A stretch of DNA of 56,104 nt from Enterobacteriaceae bacterium UBA5654. GTDB lineage: Bacteria; Pseudomonadota; Gammaproteobacteria; Enterobacterales; Enterobacteriaceae. Below, in pieces: positions 42,875 through 52,122 of the stretch. Where the stretch lies: the NCBI GenBank assembly GCA_002421005.1, contig DIJC01000013.1:41111-97214 (forward strand), read 5' to 3'. Under the pieces are notes generated by a model, which made no database searches, was not told where the DNA came from, and worked only from the letters and a program-made list of their open reading frames with translations. The first letter of the stretch is position 1, and each line of letters begins with the position of its first letter. A program made the position numbers and the translations under genes.

Positions 42875-45166
42875 TTACCCTTCCGGGTTCACCACTTTGA
42901 TATCCACCATCCCGATGCCTAACTGGCGCGGTGAATGACCGAGAATATTGCCTTCATTGGTCGACTGCGGCTCCGGCGGCACGATGACCAGCGTATTACT
43001 GCGCGTCGGATTGTCAAAATGCAGCGTGGTAGTGGAAACCTCATTCGTTAAGGTCAGCGTCTGCTCACTTTTACCTACCCGCACCGGGATCGGCCGGTTG
43101 GCGTTTGGCCCCCAGGCTTTGGCGGTGATCACCAGATCGAATTTCTCCGGCAGCGGCGCTTTGTATTCAATTTTCACCTCTTTACCAAGCTGCGCATTGG
43201 ACCAGCGCCCCCAGGTTTCAGGCCGTGAAATACCGCTGAACTGCTGTACCTCTTCCGGCGCGCCCGCGACGTTGAAGATAAAGCTGTCCGCTTTATAACG
43301 AATATCGTTATCGACGATCTTCAACAGATCAACATTGTGCTGATAGCGATCGGTATTGATCACGGTATCTCTGAACGCCGTTTTTCCTTGCCACTGCGGT
43401 TTATCGACGTGCTGCACTTTTTGCTGACCGCCGAGCTGGCCCTGGGAAACGCACCAGTCGGTCGAAAGCGCCAGTTCCGGCGACCAGAGCTGACCCATCT
43501 TGTAGCAGCGATCGACCCAGACAAAGTTATCGCGCGGCGCGAAATCCGCCAGCTGATAGCGCAGCGGGGCCGAGTATTCGCTTTCCGGCAGCGGCTCTAC
43601 GCGTTTATCAGCGACGCGCAGCAGCAGCGGCAGACGGAAATGGGTGCCGGAAAAAGCGATAGTGTTTTTATCGCTATCCACGGTGAACGCTTTAATTTCC
43701 GTGGGGAATTTCCACAAGCGCACGATATCCGGCTTCCATCCCATCACTTTCTCTTTCATGTTGAGGAACACTTCGGAGAGCGATTCGCCGGAAAGGCTAC
43801 TGCGTCCCAGGCCGAGGAAGTTATCGCCGCCGAGAATATCCAGCACCGTTGCGCCGTTATCCATGGTGTTGCGCTTCACGCCGGAAAGATCCTGCTGCGG
43901 ATGGTCGCCGCGCAGGATGAAAAACAGATTGCTGCGCTCCTGCTTATTCAGATACTTCCAGGCGGTGTTATTCATCGCCAGATGATCGGAGGAAACGACG
44001 ATCACCGTGTTTTTATACCACGGCGAGGCCTGAATTTTTTTAATCAGCGCGGCGACGTGCTGCTGGCTACAGCTTACGGCGCTAAAGGACTGGTTCGGCT
44101 TGCCCTCGTAAGGATAGCTTTTGCGCGTGCAGGTGCGGGAGATAAATCCGTCCGGGTGGTGGGTATCGACGGTCAGCGCAAACAGCGAAAAACGCTTGCC
44201 GCTTTGCGAAAGCGCCTCGAACTTTTTCCAGGTTTCATCCAGTACGGTGTCATCGTAAAAGCCCCAGTCGTTGCGGTAGGTGGGATCGGCAACGGTGGTT
44301 TTCAGCTCTTCCGCGCCGTACAGATGATCAAAACCGTGCGACTTCAGAAACACATCTTTTCCGGCAAAACGCAGATTAGCGCCCTGCATAAAATAGTTTT
44401 CATAGCCGGAGTTTTTCAGGATATCGCCGAGGCAGATATTCTGCGGGAAGAAGCTGGAAACCGAGGCCGAGGCGTTGCCCTCAAACGGCGCGAACAGCGG
44501 AATGCCGCACTGCGAGGCCACCATTCCGGCAATGGTGTAATCGGTGCCGGGAAGCTGCGCGGTATGGCTGAAATCAATGCCTTCTTTTTTGATCGCGTTC
44601 AGTTCCGGGGCCAGATCCGGGAAGGCGGTTTCATCGAAATAGGTGCGCTCCAGGCTTTCACCGTAGATGTACACCAGATTCAGCTTCGGAGAATCAATTT
44701 TCTTCGCCGGTTCTTTATACCAGTCGGCAAAATCCGGGTCGCCATCGCGGGACTGCGACTTCACCAGTTCGGTGATCTGATGAAACGCCGGGCTGGCGTC
44801 TACCGAGCCTAATGCCAGCGCGAGCGCCAGCAGGCTATAGCCGAGGTGATGGGGATGATGACGGCGGCGACGCAGTATCCAGCCGAGGGCACAGAATACC
44901 GCCGCCAGCGCCAGTGCCAGGCCAATGCCCGGCAGAATATATTTGCTGACGCCCGCCCCGGTCAGGCTGTTGGTCAGGGTGTACAGCACGGCGTCGTTGA
45001 TGCCGTCGCCGGTAAAGTAATCGCTGGCGTAAAGGGTAATATTCAACACCACAAACACGCCCAGCACCGCCAGTGTCGCGGCAAACCACCATGTGTTACG
45101 GCCTGCTTTCCAGGCGTAAACGACGACCGATGCAAGAAACAGGACGATAGAAATGAATTCTGACAA
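42875..45166 (-). CDS. opgB: Phosphoglycerol transferase I, OpgB (MdoB)
   Basis: 763 aa. Transfers phosphoglycerol from phosphatidylglycerol to periplasmic glucans. Four N-terminal membrane helices (to ~residue 130), then a large periplasmic sulfatase-like domain: YIYGESLERTYFD (catalytic Thr in the ESLERTYF segment), GTDYTIAGMVASQCGIP, ALTVDTHHPDG and VIVVSSDHLAMNN metal ligands. E. coli MdoB has the same length. Its downstream end is the dga scar, and yjjA lies upstream. Confidence 0.96.
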   Translation of the reverse strand: MSEFISIVLFLASVVVYAWKAGRNTWWFAATLAVLGVFVVLNITLYASDYFTGDGINDAVLYTLTNSLTGAGVSKYILPGIGLALALAAVFCALGWILRRRRHHPHHLGYSLLALALALGSVDASPAFHQITELVKSQSRDGDPDFADWYKEPAKKIDSPKLNLVYIYGESLERTYFDETAFPDLAPELNAIKKEGIDFSHTAQLPGTDYTIAGMVASQCGIPLFAPFEGNASASVSSFFPQNICLGDILKNSGYENYFMQGANLRFAGKDVFLKSHGFDHLYGAEELKTTVADPTYRNDWGFYDDTVLDETWKKFEALSQSGKRFSLFALTVDTHHPDGFISRTCTRKSYPYEGKPNQSFSAVSCSQQHVAALIKKIQASPWYKNTVIVVSSDHLAMNNTAWKYLNKQERSNLFFILRGDHPQQDLSGVKRNTMDNGATVLDILGGDNFLGLGRSSLSGESLSEVFLNMKEKVMGWKPDIVRLWKFPTEIKAFTVDSDKNTIAFSGTHFRLPLLLRVADKRVEPLPESEYSAPLRYQLADFAPRDNFVWVDRCYKMGQLWSPELALSTDWCVSQGQLGGQQKVQHVDKPQWQGKTAFRDTVINTDRYQHNVDLLKIVDNDIRYKADSFIFNVAGAPEEVQQFSGISRPETWGRWSNAQLGKEVKIEYKAPLPEKFDLVITAKAWGPNANRPIPVRVGKSEQTLTLTNEVSTTTLHFDNPTRSNTLVIVPPEPQSTNEGNILGHSPRQLGIGMVDIKVVNPEG

Positions 45167-45333
45167 CGAGCTATCCTCAACAGCGCCCCGGGTGACGGGC
45201 TAACAATATATTTGAGCGCCTACAATGTAATGGCGTTGTCTCATTGCTGCAATTCTGGCGTCATCAAAATGTGCTGTCGTTCGGAATTCGCCGGAAAGCG
45301 GCGTTACAGGATGGCTGTCACAGGTTTGAGGAA

Positions 45334-45356
45334 CACCGCGCAACGCTCGCGCGGTG
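45334..45356. terminator. Stem-loop after yjjA
   Basis: CACCGCGC (45334-45341) pairs with GCGCGGTG (45349-45356) in the opgB-yjjA gap; no clear T-run. Confidence 0.4.
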
Positions 45357-45367
45357 AAGAGGGGAAG

Positions 45368-45820
45368 TCAGGAAAGGAAGTTAACGCCCTGTTTCAGAAC
45401 CAGATCGCAGGCTTTGGTTTTCACTTTCTGTGCCAGCGGGGTGCTGCCGAGATTGCTCAGGTTAAGCTGCTCACCGTCTTTGGTATTCAGCAAGCCCTGA
45501 ATGCCTTCCAGATAGTTGGTGTCTTCTTTTTGTTCCTGCTGATCCAGTCCCAGCTTTTCCAGCACCTGGTTTTTGATGTTTTCGGTGCTGGTGACCGAGG
45601 CCAGTTTTTGTTTGGCGCAGTAGCCCAGAATACCGGCGGCGTTGTTCATGGTGTCGGCGCTTAACGCCTGATTTCCACCGTTCAGCAGGCTGCCCAGCGA
45701 GGAAAGCTGATTACCGTTCTGGCTGTTTAACTGGCTGGCGGCGCTGGAGAGCGAATCCTGCCAGCTTGCGGCATAAGCCCCGGAAGAGAGAAGGGCGGCT
45801 AACAGAATAAAATATTTCAT
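45368..45820 (-). CDS. yjjA: Periplasmic DUF2501 protein YjjA
   Basis: 150 aa. Signal peptide MKYFILLAALLSSGAYA, then a Ser/Asn/Gln/Leu-rich domain (DSLSSAASQLNSQNGNQLSS) with two cysteines (GYCAKQK, TKACDLV). DUF2501; a secreted protein of unknown function in E. coli. Shorter than E. coli YjjA (~164 aa). Own promoter region before 45820. Confidence 0.88.
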   Translation of the reverse strand: MKYFILLAALLSSGAYAASWQDSLSSAASQLNSQNGNQLSSLGSLLNGGNQALSADTMNNAAGILGYCAKQKLASVTSTENIKNQVLEKLGLDQQEQKEDTNYLEGIQGLLNTKDGEQLNLSNLGSTPLAQKVKTKACDLVLKQGVNFLS

Positions 45821-45889
45821 AGGCAGACTCGTGTTGTACCCACAGGGGAAATTCTGCTCAGTATAACGCGCCTGCGTGCCAGAATTTTC

Positions 45890-46627
45890 TCAATACTCTT
45901 TGCCGGTAACGCGGCTACGGTAGCTTTCCCAGTTGAATATCACCCACAGGCTGTTGCCGAGGCGCATCCTGTCCATCACCCGCTCGCCGAGCAGTTTATT
46001 CATTTCATCCATATTACTGTTGGTCAGCATCCCGGTCGGGCGCTTGGAAGAGGAGCGGCGATCGACAATCTGATTGATGATCACTTTTTCATAGCGCGAT
46101 TCGTTCTGCATACCGATCTCGTCGATCACCAGCAGATCAACGCGGCTGAGATCGTTGAGTAACTGCTCTTCGCTGGTTTCGCGATTGCCGAATGAATCTT
46201 TCATCGCCGACATAATATCGGCGACGGTGATGATGAGCACCGATTTGCCGCGCAGCAGCAGTTCGTTACAGATGGCGGCGGCGAGGTGGTTTTTACCGGT
46301 GCCGGGCTTGCCAGAGAAGATAAAGCTGGCGATGTTGCCATCGAATTCTTCGACGTACTGGCGCGCTTTCGCCAGCGCGTTCATTTGTCCGTCAGATTCC
46401 ACGCGGTAGTTTTCAAACGAACAGTTCTGATGCAGCGGACGAATACCGGAACGGTTAAAGGTGCGCTGCATTTTCATCGCCCGGTTTTCCCGCTCGATAG
46501 CGGCAGAGCGGATCTCGCCCTGCTCTTTTTGCCAGGCCAGCAGTTCTTCCCCGGTCTTAAACGCGGGTTCGACGTGTGCGGGCATCACCTTCTGTAAACG
46601 CTTCATTAATTCGCCGACGTTTTTCAT
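45890..46627 (-). CDS. dnaC: DnaC helicase loader
   Basis: 245 aa, as in E. coli, from the ATG at 46627. AAA+ ATPase that loads DnaB at replication origins and restart forks. Walker A GKPGTGKNHLA (near residue 100), Walker B LLVIDEIG, and a C-terminal arginine-finger region (GERVMDRMRLGNSLWVIFNWESYRSR). It starts two bases after the dnaT stop. Confidence 0.97.
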   Translation of the reverse strand: MKNVGELMKRLQKVMPAHVEPAFKTGEELLAWQKEQGEIRSAAIERENRAMKMQRTFNRSGIRPLHQNCSFENYRVESDGQMNALAKARQYVEEFDGNIASFIFSGKPGTGKNHLAAAICNELLLRGKSVLIITVADIMSAMKDSFGNRETSEEQLLNDLSRVDLLVIDEIGMQNESRYEKVIINQIVDRRSSSKRPTGMLTNSNMDEMNKLLGERVMDRMRLGNSLWVIFNWESYRSRVTGKEY

Positions 46628-46629
46628 GA

Positions 46630-47169
46630 TCAACCTCTGAAACCGGGGGGGATTTGTTGGTCTGGTTCACTCAGGTTATTGATATCACGTTTTGCCATGC
46701 CGCCACTACTGGCGCGGCCAATTTGCACGCTGCGCGCCAGCTTTTGCTGCCACTGAACGTGATGAAACACTTTGCCTTCGGCCTGCCAGTAGGCAATAAA
46801 GGCGGCCAGCTCTTCCGGCGTCACCGGCTGGGTGAGGGCGATGCCCCATAACGCGGCCTGCCGCTGGAAATCGACGTCCGGCTGCCAGCCCGCGTACATG
46901 GCAAATTTACCCATCGGTACGGCAACCGGCGCGGCGGCAGGCTCTTCATACAAACGCTCGTCCAGAGTGACGTCGCTGCCGGGGCGCGCCAGTTTCGCTT
47001 CCAGCTCCAGCAACTGCGCCAGACGCGCAGGCGTGAGCGCATAAAACGCTGGCGCGTTGTTAGCAAATACCGCTACCGCCTGGCCTTCTGCACGGGCCAG
47101 CACGCTGGCGTGATCCTGCATAAAGGCGTCGATACCGATGACGTCAGGGGTCAAAATTCTGGAAGACAT
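46630..47169 (-). CDS. dnaT: Primosomal protein DnaT
   Basis: 179 aa from MSSRILTPDVIG (47169), same length as E. coli DnaT. Binds ssDNA and the PriA/PriB complex in replication restart and hands over to DnaB-DnaC. The conserved core is PVAVPMGKFAMYAGWQPD and FIAYWQAEGKVFHHVQWQQK. Adjacent to dnaC in one unit. Confidence 0.96.
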   Translation of the reverse strand: MSSRILTPDVIGIDAFMQDHASVLARAEGQAVAVFANNAPAFYALTPARLAQLLELEAKLARPGSDVTLDERLYEEPAAAPVAVPMGKFAMYAGWQPDVDFQRQAALWGIALTQPVTPEELAAFIAYWQAEGKVFHHVQWQQKLARSVQIGRASSGGMAKRDINNLSEPDQQIPPGFRG

Positions 47170-47258
47170 ACTCGATCTCAATACGTAAAAAAGAGGAGGA
47201 CTGAGGTAATCATGGCACATAGTAACACAGTGCGTTGGCTGGCTGGCAGGCATTAAAA

Positions 47259-47278
47259 AAGCGCACGGGCGTGCGCTT
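47259..47278 (-). terminator. Terminator of ohr
   Basis: AAGCGCACG/CGTGCGCTT with T-runs on both strands (TTTTTTAATGCC on the minus strand). Confidence 0.85.
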
Positions 47279-47291
47279 TTACAGGGGGACG

Positions 47292-47720
47292 TTAGGCGAT
47301 GATATTCAGCGTGACGTCGATGTTGTTGCGGGTGGCGTTAGAGTACGGGCAGACGATATGCGCAGCATCAACCAGCTTTTTCGCTTCCGCTTCGTCCATT
47401 CCTGGCAGGTGGATGTTCAGCGTGGCTTCAATGCCAAAACCGGTCGGCAACGGGCCAATGCCGACTTCACCTTCCACAAATGCCTCTTTCGGAATGGCAA
47501 TTTTGTCACGCCCGGCGACGAATTTCATCGCCCCGAGGAAGCAGGCGGAGTAGCCCGCCGCAAACAGCTGTTCCGGGTTAGTGGCTTCACCGCCCGCGCC
47601 GCCCATCTCTTTTGGCACGCCCAGTTTGACGTCCAGAAAACCATCGGAAGAAGTGGCACGACCGTCGCGGCCTCCGGTGGCTTTGGCTTTGGCGGTATAA
47701 ACGACTTTTTCTAAAGACAT
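47292..47720 (-). CDS. ohr: Organic hydroperoxide reductase Ohr
   Basis: 142 aa, OsmC/Ohr family. Redox pair Cys60 (GYSACF) and Cys124 (HIVCPYSNATR) reduces organic and fatty-acid hydroperoxides using lipoylated proteins. MSLEKVVYTAKAKATGGRDG start; ATG follows AGAGGAACC. Regulated by the neighbouring OhrR; operator at 47750. Not present in E. coli K-12, common in Enterobacter and Klebsiella. Confidence 0.95.
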   Translation of the reverse strand: MSLEKVVYTAKAKATGGRDGRATSSDGFLDVKLGVPKEMGGAGGEATNPEQLFAAGYSACFLGAMKFVAGRDKIAIPKEAFVEGEVGIGPLPTGFGIEATLNIHLPGMDEAEAKKLVDAAHIVCPYSNATRNNIDVTLNIIA

Positions 47721-47749
47721 GGCAGGTTCCTCTTGTTATGTTCGCTATA

Positions 47750-47765
47750 AAATAGTGCGCTATTT
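47750..47765. promoter_or_regulatory. OhrR-type operator at the ohr promoter
   Basis: AAATAG-TGCG-CTATTT, perfect 6-bp arms, 30 bp before the ohr start; a very similar copy lies before ohrR at 48265. Confidence 0.7.
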
Positions 47766-47797
47766 AAATGGGAGCACAGATTTGCGATACGGCAGAT

Positions 47798-48253
47798 CTA
47801 TGCGCGATGTAACTGTTGACGAAGCGTTTCCAGCTCCTGTTTCAGTAACGCCAGCGAGTCGGCATTACAGGCGGCGACGCGGCCAACCGCATCGGGAATG
47901 CCTTTTGCCTCGTGTGCCAGCGCGCGTCCGCTGTCGCTGAGGGTGACGATCACCTGACGCTCATCCTGCCGTGAACGCTGACGAATCAGCAGACCGGCGC
48001 TTTCCAGCCGTTTCAGCAGGGGAGTCAGGGTGGCCGAGTCGAGAAACAGTCTTTCTCCAATGTCGGACACGGTGACGTCGTCCTTCTCCCACAGCACCAG
48101 CATGACCAGATACTGCGGATAGGTCAGATTCAGCGGTGCCAGCAGTTGCCGGTACAGCTTATGCAGCGCCAGGTTAGTGGAGTACAGCGCAAAGCAAAGC
48201 TGGTTATCCAGGTGGAGCGGCGCGTCAACGGGCGAAGTCGGTGTCGTTTTCAT
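47798..48253 (-). CDS. ohrR: OhrR, MarR-family peroxide-sensing repressor
   Basis: 151 aa. Winged-helix near residues 55-110 (VSDIGERLFLDSATLTPLLKRLESAGLLIRQRSRQDERQV). The reactive cysteine is Cys20 in DNQLCFALY, which is oxidised by lipid peroxides and releases DNA. Its gene lies 77 bp upstream of ohr on the same strand; each has an operator. Confidence 0.93.
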   Translation of the reverse strand: MKTTPTSPVDAPLHLDNQLCFALYSTNLALHKLYRQLLAPLNLTYPQYLVMLVLWEKDDVTVSDIGERLFLDSATLTPLLKRLESAGLLIRQRSRQDERQVIVTLSDSGRALAHEAKGIPDAVGRVAACNADSLALLKQELETLRQQLHRA

Positions 48254-48264
48254 CGTTTGAATAT

Positions 48265-48280
48265 AGATAGCGCGCGATTT
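48265..48280. promoter_or_regulatory. Second OhrR-type operator, upstream of ohrR
   Basis: AGATAGCGCGCGATTT, close to the site at 47750 (AAATAGTGCGCTATTT) and 12 bp before the ohrR ATG; supports autoregulation. Confidence 0.6.
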
Positions 48281-48303
48281 AATTGCAAACTATTTTATGA
48301 ATT

Positions 48304-48777
48304 TTATACCCGTGGACGTTTGCGATAGAGCCACAGCCCTGGGATCGACAGGCCAATCGACAAGGCGCCAACGATGGACGAGGCTTTCAGGAAATTTGTT
48401 AACAGGGTGATCATCAGCTCTTCCGAATAGCCAAAATGGCTGATTTTTACCGCCGATATCATCGCGGTATAGGCGGCAATACCGGGGAACATCGGGATCA
48501 CCGCCGCCACGGTAAAGATTTTAGGGTGCGCCAGATACCAGCGCGACCACTGAATGCCGATGATGCCCACCAGCATGGTAGCCATAAACGTCGACCACTC
48601 AATATTTAACCCGGCGGTGATCATCACCATCCGCGAACCGTGGCCGATGGCACCCAGCAGCCCACACCAGGGAAGCGCACGATGCGGGACGTTAAAGACC
48701 ATTGCAAAGCCCACCGCCGGGATAGCGGCAAGGAGCATGTCCTGCATTAGTGCCAGCAACAAATCTATCATGACCAT
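48304..48777 (-). CDS. yjjB: YjjB, second half of the succinate exporter
   Basis: 157 aa from the ATG at 48777, overlapping the yjjP stop. Four or five membrane helices of the ThrE C-terminal type (FNVPHRALPWCGLLGAIGHG, IPMFPGIAAYTAM). In E. coli YjjP and YjjB together export succinate under anaerobic conditions. Identity is very high to E. coli. Confidence 0.95.
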   Translation of the reverse strand: MVMIDLLLALMQDMLLAAIPAVGFAMVFNVPHRALPWCGLLGAIGHGSRMVMITAGLNIEWSTFMATMLVGIIGIQWSRWYLAHPKIFTVAAVIPMFPGIAAYTAMISAVKISHFGYSEELMITLLTNFLKASSIVGALSIGLSIPGLWLYRKRPRV

Positions 48778-49544
48778 CCGCGAAGCCCCCATAATGTCAG
48801 GGCCATTACCACGCCGATACAGGTTGCCAGCGTCAGCAGACTGGCAATCGCCCAGCGGGCAAGCCCGGTATTAATATGACCTTTAAACATATCTGCGACC
48901 GCGTTGATCAGCGGAAAGCCCGGCACCAGCAGCAGCACGCTGGCGGCCATCGCCACGCTCGGCGTTGCACTGAACTGCGGCAGCCGCAGTAACAGCCCGG
49001 AAACCGTGGTCGCTACAAAAGCCGTGATGCAAAAGTTAATTTGCGGATGCAGGGAGCGATGGGTCAGCACCTGACGCACATACATCGCCACCGCGCTGGC
49101 GCAAAAGGTGACAAACGCGCCGTCCCAGCCGCCATTGTTCAGCTTACAAAAGCAGGCGCAGGAAAGGCCGACCATCAGCACCAGTAACCAGCGCGGATAG
49201 CGCAGCGGTTTGATGTGGCTGAAGCGTTTTTCAACGTCGCGGTAATCCAGCAGCTTATGCTCCGCCATGATCACGATGTGCTGAACTTCGGTGACCACAT
49301 GCATATTAATGCCGCGATCGCTGTTCTTGCGCGTCGAGGTCAGGCACAGGCCATCCTTAATAGTGGTCAGGACAATCGCGTTCGAGGAAATCGAGCTTTC
49401 GACGCTGTCCATACCCAGCGCCCGTCCGAGACGCGTGGAAAGCTCTTCTACCAGCGCGCTTTCGGCTCCGTGTTGCAATAAAAAAAGCCCACACTGAATA
49501 CACAATCGCGTAACAGTTCGTTGTAATGACTGATCGACTTGCAT
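48768..49544 (-). CDS. yjjP: YjjP, first half of the succinate exporter
   Basis: 258 aa, ThrE N-terminal domain: cytosolic alpha/beta part with CGLFLLQHGAESALVEELSTRL and SSISSNAIVLTT, then five membrane helices from ~residue 120. Works with YjjB, whose gene overlaps by 10 bp. E. coli version 256 aa. Confidence 0.95.
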   Translation of the reverse strand: MQVDQSLQRTVTRLCIQCGLFLLQHGAESALVEELSTRLGRALGMDSVESSISSNAIVLTTIKDGLCLTSTRKNSDRGINMHVVTEVQHIVIMAEHKLLDYRDVEKRFSHIKPLRYPRWLLVLMVGLSCACFCKLNNGGWDGAFVTFCASAVAMYVRQVLTHRSLHPQINFCITAFVATTVSGLLLRLPQFSATPSVAMAASVLLLVPGFPLINAVADMFKGHINTGLARWAIASLLTLATCIGVVMALTLWGLRGWS

Positions 49545-50047
49545 GAATCGCCCTGGCAGTAAGAAGGGATAAAGATGTCAAAACACTGTTTTAGCATGAA
49601 GTGAGGAGGGTAGAGCTGTGGCTAAGATCAAGGAATGTGTAAAAAAACGTCGGTAATCGTCTAAGGGAAGACATTCCGAAAGGAAAGGTGATAAAAACGT
49701 CCCTCGTTCAATAACACAACAAATTATTTATAATAATTAACATTAAATGATAGTTATTGATGCGGTGATTGTTTTTAGTTTTACTTAATGATGTTTTTTG
49801 TTTTTCTAATTTAGAATTGATTAATCTTTTTTCGATATTGTGAGATATTGGAGGACGTTCATATGGTTGTGTGAACGGAGCAAATACCAGGGATTGTTGT
49901 ATGTTTTGAATGTACAATAATAGACAATGACAAGGAAGAAAAAGATTCACAGGGCTGCGTGTGAATATAATCGTTTTTATTATTCGCATAACTAATATTT
50001 CACGCGCTTAAAAATAAAGTGAATCTTCGATTGGATGCGGAGGTTAT
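49545..50047. promoter_or_regulatory. AT-rich control region upstream of yjjQ-bglJ
   Basis: About 500 bases; the part near 49700-49990 is very AT-rich with long A/T runs and no gene I can support. In E. coli this region is bound by H-NS and activated by LeuO. An apparent 93-codon frame on the minus strand (49708-49989) is chance. Confidence 0.6.
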
Positions 50048-50770
50048 ATGTTATCAGGATGCTGCAAATATGGCGTCGTTATCAGCAAAATACCGGTTAT
50101 GCAAACCGGGCTTTGCGGGATTATGGAACTTCATTTCCCTGAGTATGAAATCACCTCATACCGCTCTCCTGAAGAGCTGACGCTCTTTCAGCTTCGCCGT
50201 TCTTCAATGGTGCTGGTGGACCTTTCCGGTGAATTTCGTCAGGCACGTACCGTTTGCGAACAGTACTATTCGCTGCTTTCTCAATACCGTGATATCCACT
50301 GGGTATTTCTCGTTTCTCGCCCAATTTATCCGCTCGCCGTCGAGTTTCTGATGCGCCCGGAAAGCACCCTGCTTTCAGATGCGGAACCCGTTGATCTGGT
50401 CATTAAGGCGATCCGTGCGGGCGGTTTGTCTGCTGAACGGATTAGCCAGACGCTACTTTCAACGGACCACGAAGACGCTTCTGGCGAAGAAGATCCCCTG
50501 ACGTTACTGACCTTATCTGAGCGTAAAGTGCTGCGTTTGCTGGGTAAGGGATGGGGGATTAATCAAATCGCCGCGTTGTTGAAAAAGAGTAATAAAACGA
50601 TTAGCGCCCAGAAAAACAGCGCTATGCGCCGTTTAGCGTTACGCAGCAATGCCGAGATGTACGCATGGATCAATAGCGCGCAAGGGATGAAAGAGCTGAA
50701 TTTATTTTCAGCCTATGGAGATTCGATAGAATGGAAAAAAGTCCCACAAGGCGACATGTCGCTATCGTAG
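50048..50770 (+). CDS. yjjQ: LuxR-type regulator YjjQ
   Basis: 240 aa (E. coli 241). N-terminal receiver-like domain without phosphorylation Asp cluster, C-terminal LuxR helix-turn-helix near residues 155-215 (LTLSERKVLRLLGKGWGINQIAALLKKSNKTISAQKNSAMRRLAL). A repressor of flagellar and capsule genes in E. coli. GGAGG ribosome site. It overlaps bglJ by 40 bp. Confidence 0.93.
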   Translation: MLSGCCKYGVVISKIPVMQTGLCGIMELHFPEYEITSYRSPEELTLFQLRRSSMVLVDLSGEFRQARTVCEQYYSLLSQYRDIHWVFLVSRPIYPLAVEFLMRPESTLLSDAEPVDLVIKAIRAGGLSAERISQTLLSTDHEDASGEEDPLTLLTLSERKVLRLLGKGWGINQIAALLKKSNKTISAQKNSAMRRLALRSNAEMYAWINSAQGMKELNLFSAYGDSIEWKKVPQGDMSLS

Positions 50771-51417
50771 AGCAGTGCATGATGACCGAAGCGGGTTTGC
50801 GGAGTCTTTTTGAAACGGCTTCTGCCGATCACTATACGATACATTTTTTCAGGAACTCTCAGGACCTAAAAAAAACGTCAGGCAGGCGTGCTTTTTTTTC
50901 TGTTATTTATTCGCTTTCCGGTAGCCGGGAACAGCGGCGAGAAGGTTTGCTATTTCTTGGCGAGCTAAGTCAGAGTAGCCCAAAAACCCAGCGTATTATT
51001 TTGGCTAATGATGAGCGTGAGGCCAGGCTGGTTAGCCACCTCGCGCCTTCTGGCCTGCATGGAATTATCAGCAAAACCGCGCCGCTGGGGGTGCTTCAGG
51101 CGCAGCTTATTGCGCTACTGCGTGAAACCCGGCGCGTGAATGTGAACGTTCATAATCACTGGTACGTCAGCAGCTCGCGCATGTTAAGTCCCACGGAGCG
51201 GGCAATCCTCGAGTTTATGGCTTGCGGGTACTCAATGCCGGAAATTGCCACCCAGCTTGAGCGTAATATCAAAACTATCCGCGCGCATAAATTCAATGCG
51301 ATGACCAAGCTCGGGGTTAACTCCGATGTGGGGCTGTTACATGCGGCGGATATCCTCATCAATTTTCCTCTCTTTGAAGAGAGTGTACCTGAAGAAAGCA
51401 CGTTCACGCCGCATTAA
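50731..51417 (+). CDS. bglJ: LuxR-type regulator BglJ
   Basis: 228 aa (E. coli 225). C-terminal LuxR domain near residues 150-210 (LSPTERAILEFMACGYSMPEIATQLERNIKTIRAHKFNAMTKLGV). BglJ forms a heterodimer with RcsB that overrides H-NS silencing, for example at bgl. Start lies inside yjjQ; translational coupling likely. Confidence 0.93.
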   Translation: MEKSPTRRHVAIVEQCMMTEAGLRSLFETASADHYTIHFFRNSQDLKKTSGRRAFFSVIYSLSGSREQRREGLLFLGELSQSSPKTQRIILANDEREARLVSHLAPSGLHGIISKTAPLGVLQAQLIALLRETRRVNVNVHNHWYVSSSRMLSPTERAILEFMACGYSMPEIATQLERNIKTIRAHKFNAMTKLGVNSDVGLLHAADILINFPLFEESVPEESTFTPH

Positions 51418-51427
51418 GGGACAGTGA

Positions 51428-51452
51428 CCTGACAAAGAGGCTCTTTGTCAGG
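51428..51452. terminator. Terminator between bglJ and the deacylase gene
   Basis: CCTGACAAAGA (51428-51438) pairs with TCTTTGTCAGG (51442-51452), 3-base loop; serves convergent genes. Confidence 0.8.
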
Positions 51453-51457
51453 TTTGA

Positions 51458-51916
51458 CTATTGACAGACGTCCACCCACGTCGCGTCGGTGAGTTGCGCC
51501 ATTCGTTCTGGTGAGATCCGTATCGCGCTGTGAATTGCGCCCGCCGCCGGAAGCACTTCAGCGTACTGGCGAAGCGAAATATCGCAATAAATGGTCAGCG
51601 GGTTTTCAAGGCCAAAAGGGCAGACGCCGCCCGGCGGATGCCCGGTGAGGGTCAGCACTTCATCGCTGCTCAGCATACGCGCCTTCGCGCCAAAGGTGGT
51701 TTTCAGCTTTTTGTTATCGAGCCGGGCATCGCCTTTTGCCACCACCAGAATGGCTTCATTTTTGACTTTCAGTGACAGGGTTTTGGCGATTTGCCCCGGC
51801 GCGACATGATGTGCGGCGGCGGCGAGGGCAACGGTGGCCGTACTTTGATCGAGTTCAATTATTTCAATATCGGGGGCGTGTTCAGCAAAAAATTGCCGCA
51901 CAGATTGCAGACTCAT
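51458..51916 (-). CDS. YbaK/ProX-type aminoacyl-tRNA deacylase
   Basis: 152 aa single YbaK/EbsC domain. Conserved: AKTLSLKVKNEAILVVAKGDARLDNKKLK (catalytic Lys region), GHPPGGVCPFGL and YCDISLRQYAEVLPAAG. It hydrolyses mischarged tRNA (Ala- or Cys-tRNAPro type); which one cannot be said. Not YbaK itself, which is ~159 aa with a different core; closest to YwhH-like relatives. Confidence 0.85.
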   Translation of the reverse strand: MSLQSVRQFFAEHAPDIEIIELDQSTATVALAAAAHHVAPGQIAKTLSLKVKNEAILVVAKGDARLDNKKLKTTFGAKARMLSSDEVLTLTGHPPGGVCPFGLENPLTIYCDISLRQYAEVLPAAGAIHSAIRISPERMAQLTDATWVDVCQ

Positions 51917-52028
51917 TGGGATCTCCTGACTATTATCCCGTTCAATCTGTCACATGCGCAGGATGAATGTAAATAACCCCGTCAATGAGTCTCACAGATT
52001 GAGATTTATCGATCCTCTTCACATTCAC

Positions 52029-52055
52029 TGCAACCGGTTACAGTAACCGGTTGCA
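52029..52055. promoter_or_regulatory. 27-bp perfect palindrome with two AACCGGTT operator cores
   Basis: TGCAACCGGTTAC (52029-52041), a central A (52042) and GTAACCGGTTGCA (52043-52055) match exactly. Each arm contains AACCGGTT, the core of LacI/GntR-type operators. It lies 188 bp before the PTS EIIC start; no regulator gene is nearby. Confidence 0.75.
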
Positions 52056-52122
52056 GAATGATGAAATGCGGTTTAATACTACTTCTGTAACTTCCACTGT
52101 AACAACATTATAAGAGCCGTGT

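Noticed and set aside
43337..44812. 491-codon plus-strand frame opposite opgB
   Set aside because: Composition (His, Arg, Gln-rich) is that of an antisense shadow; opgB is certain on the other strand.
49708..49989. 93-codon minus-strand frame upstream of yjjQ
   Set aside because: Lies in very AT-rich control DNA, no ribosome site, composition not protein-like.
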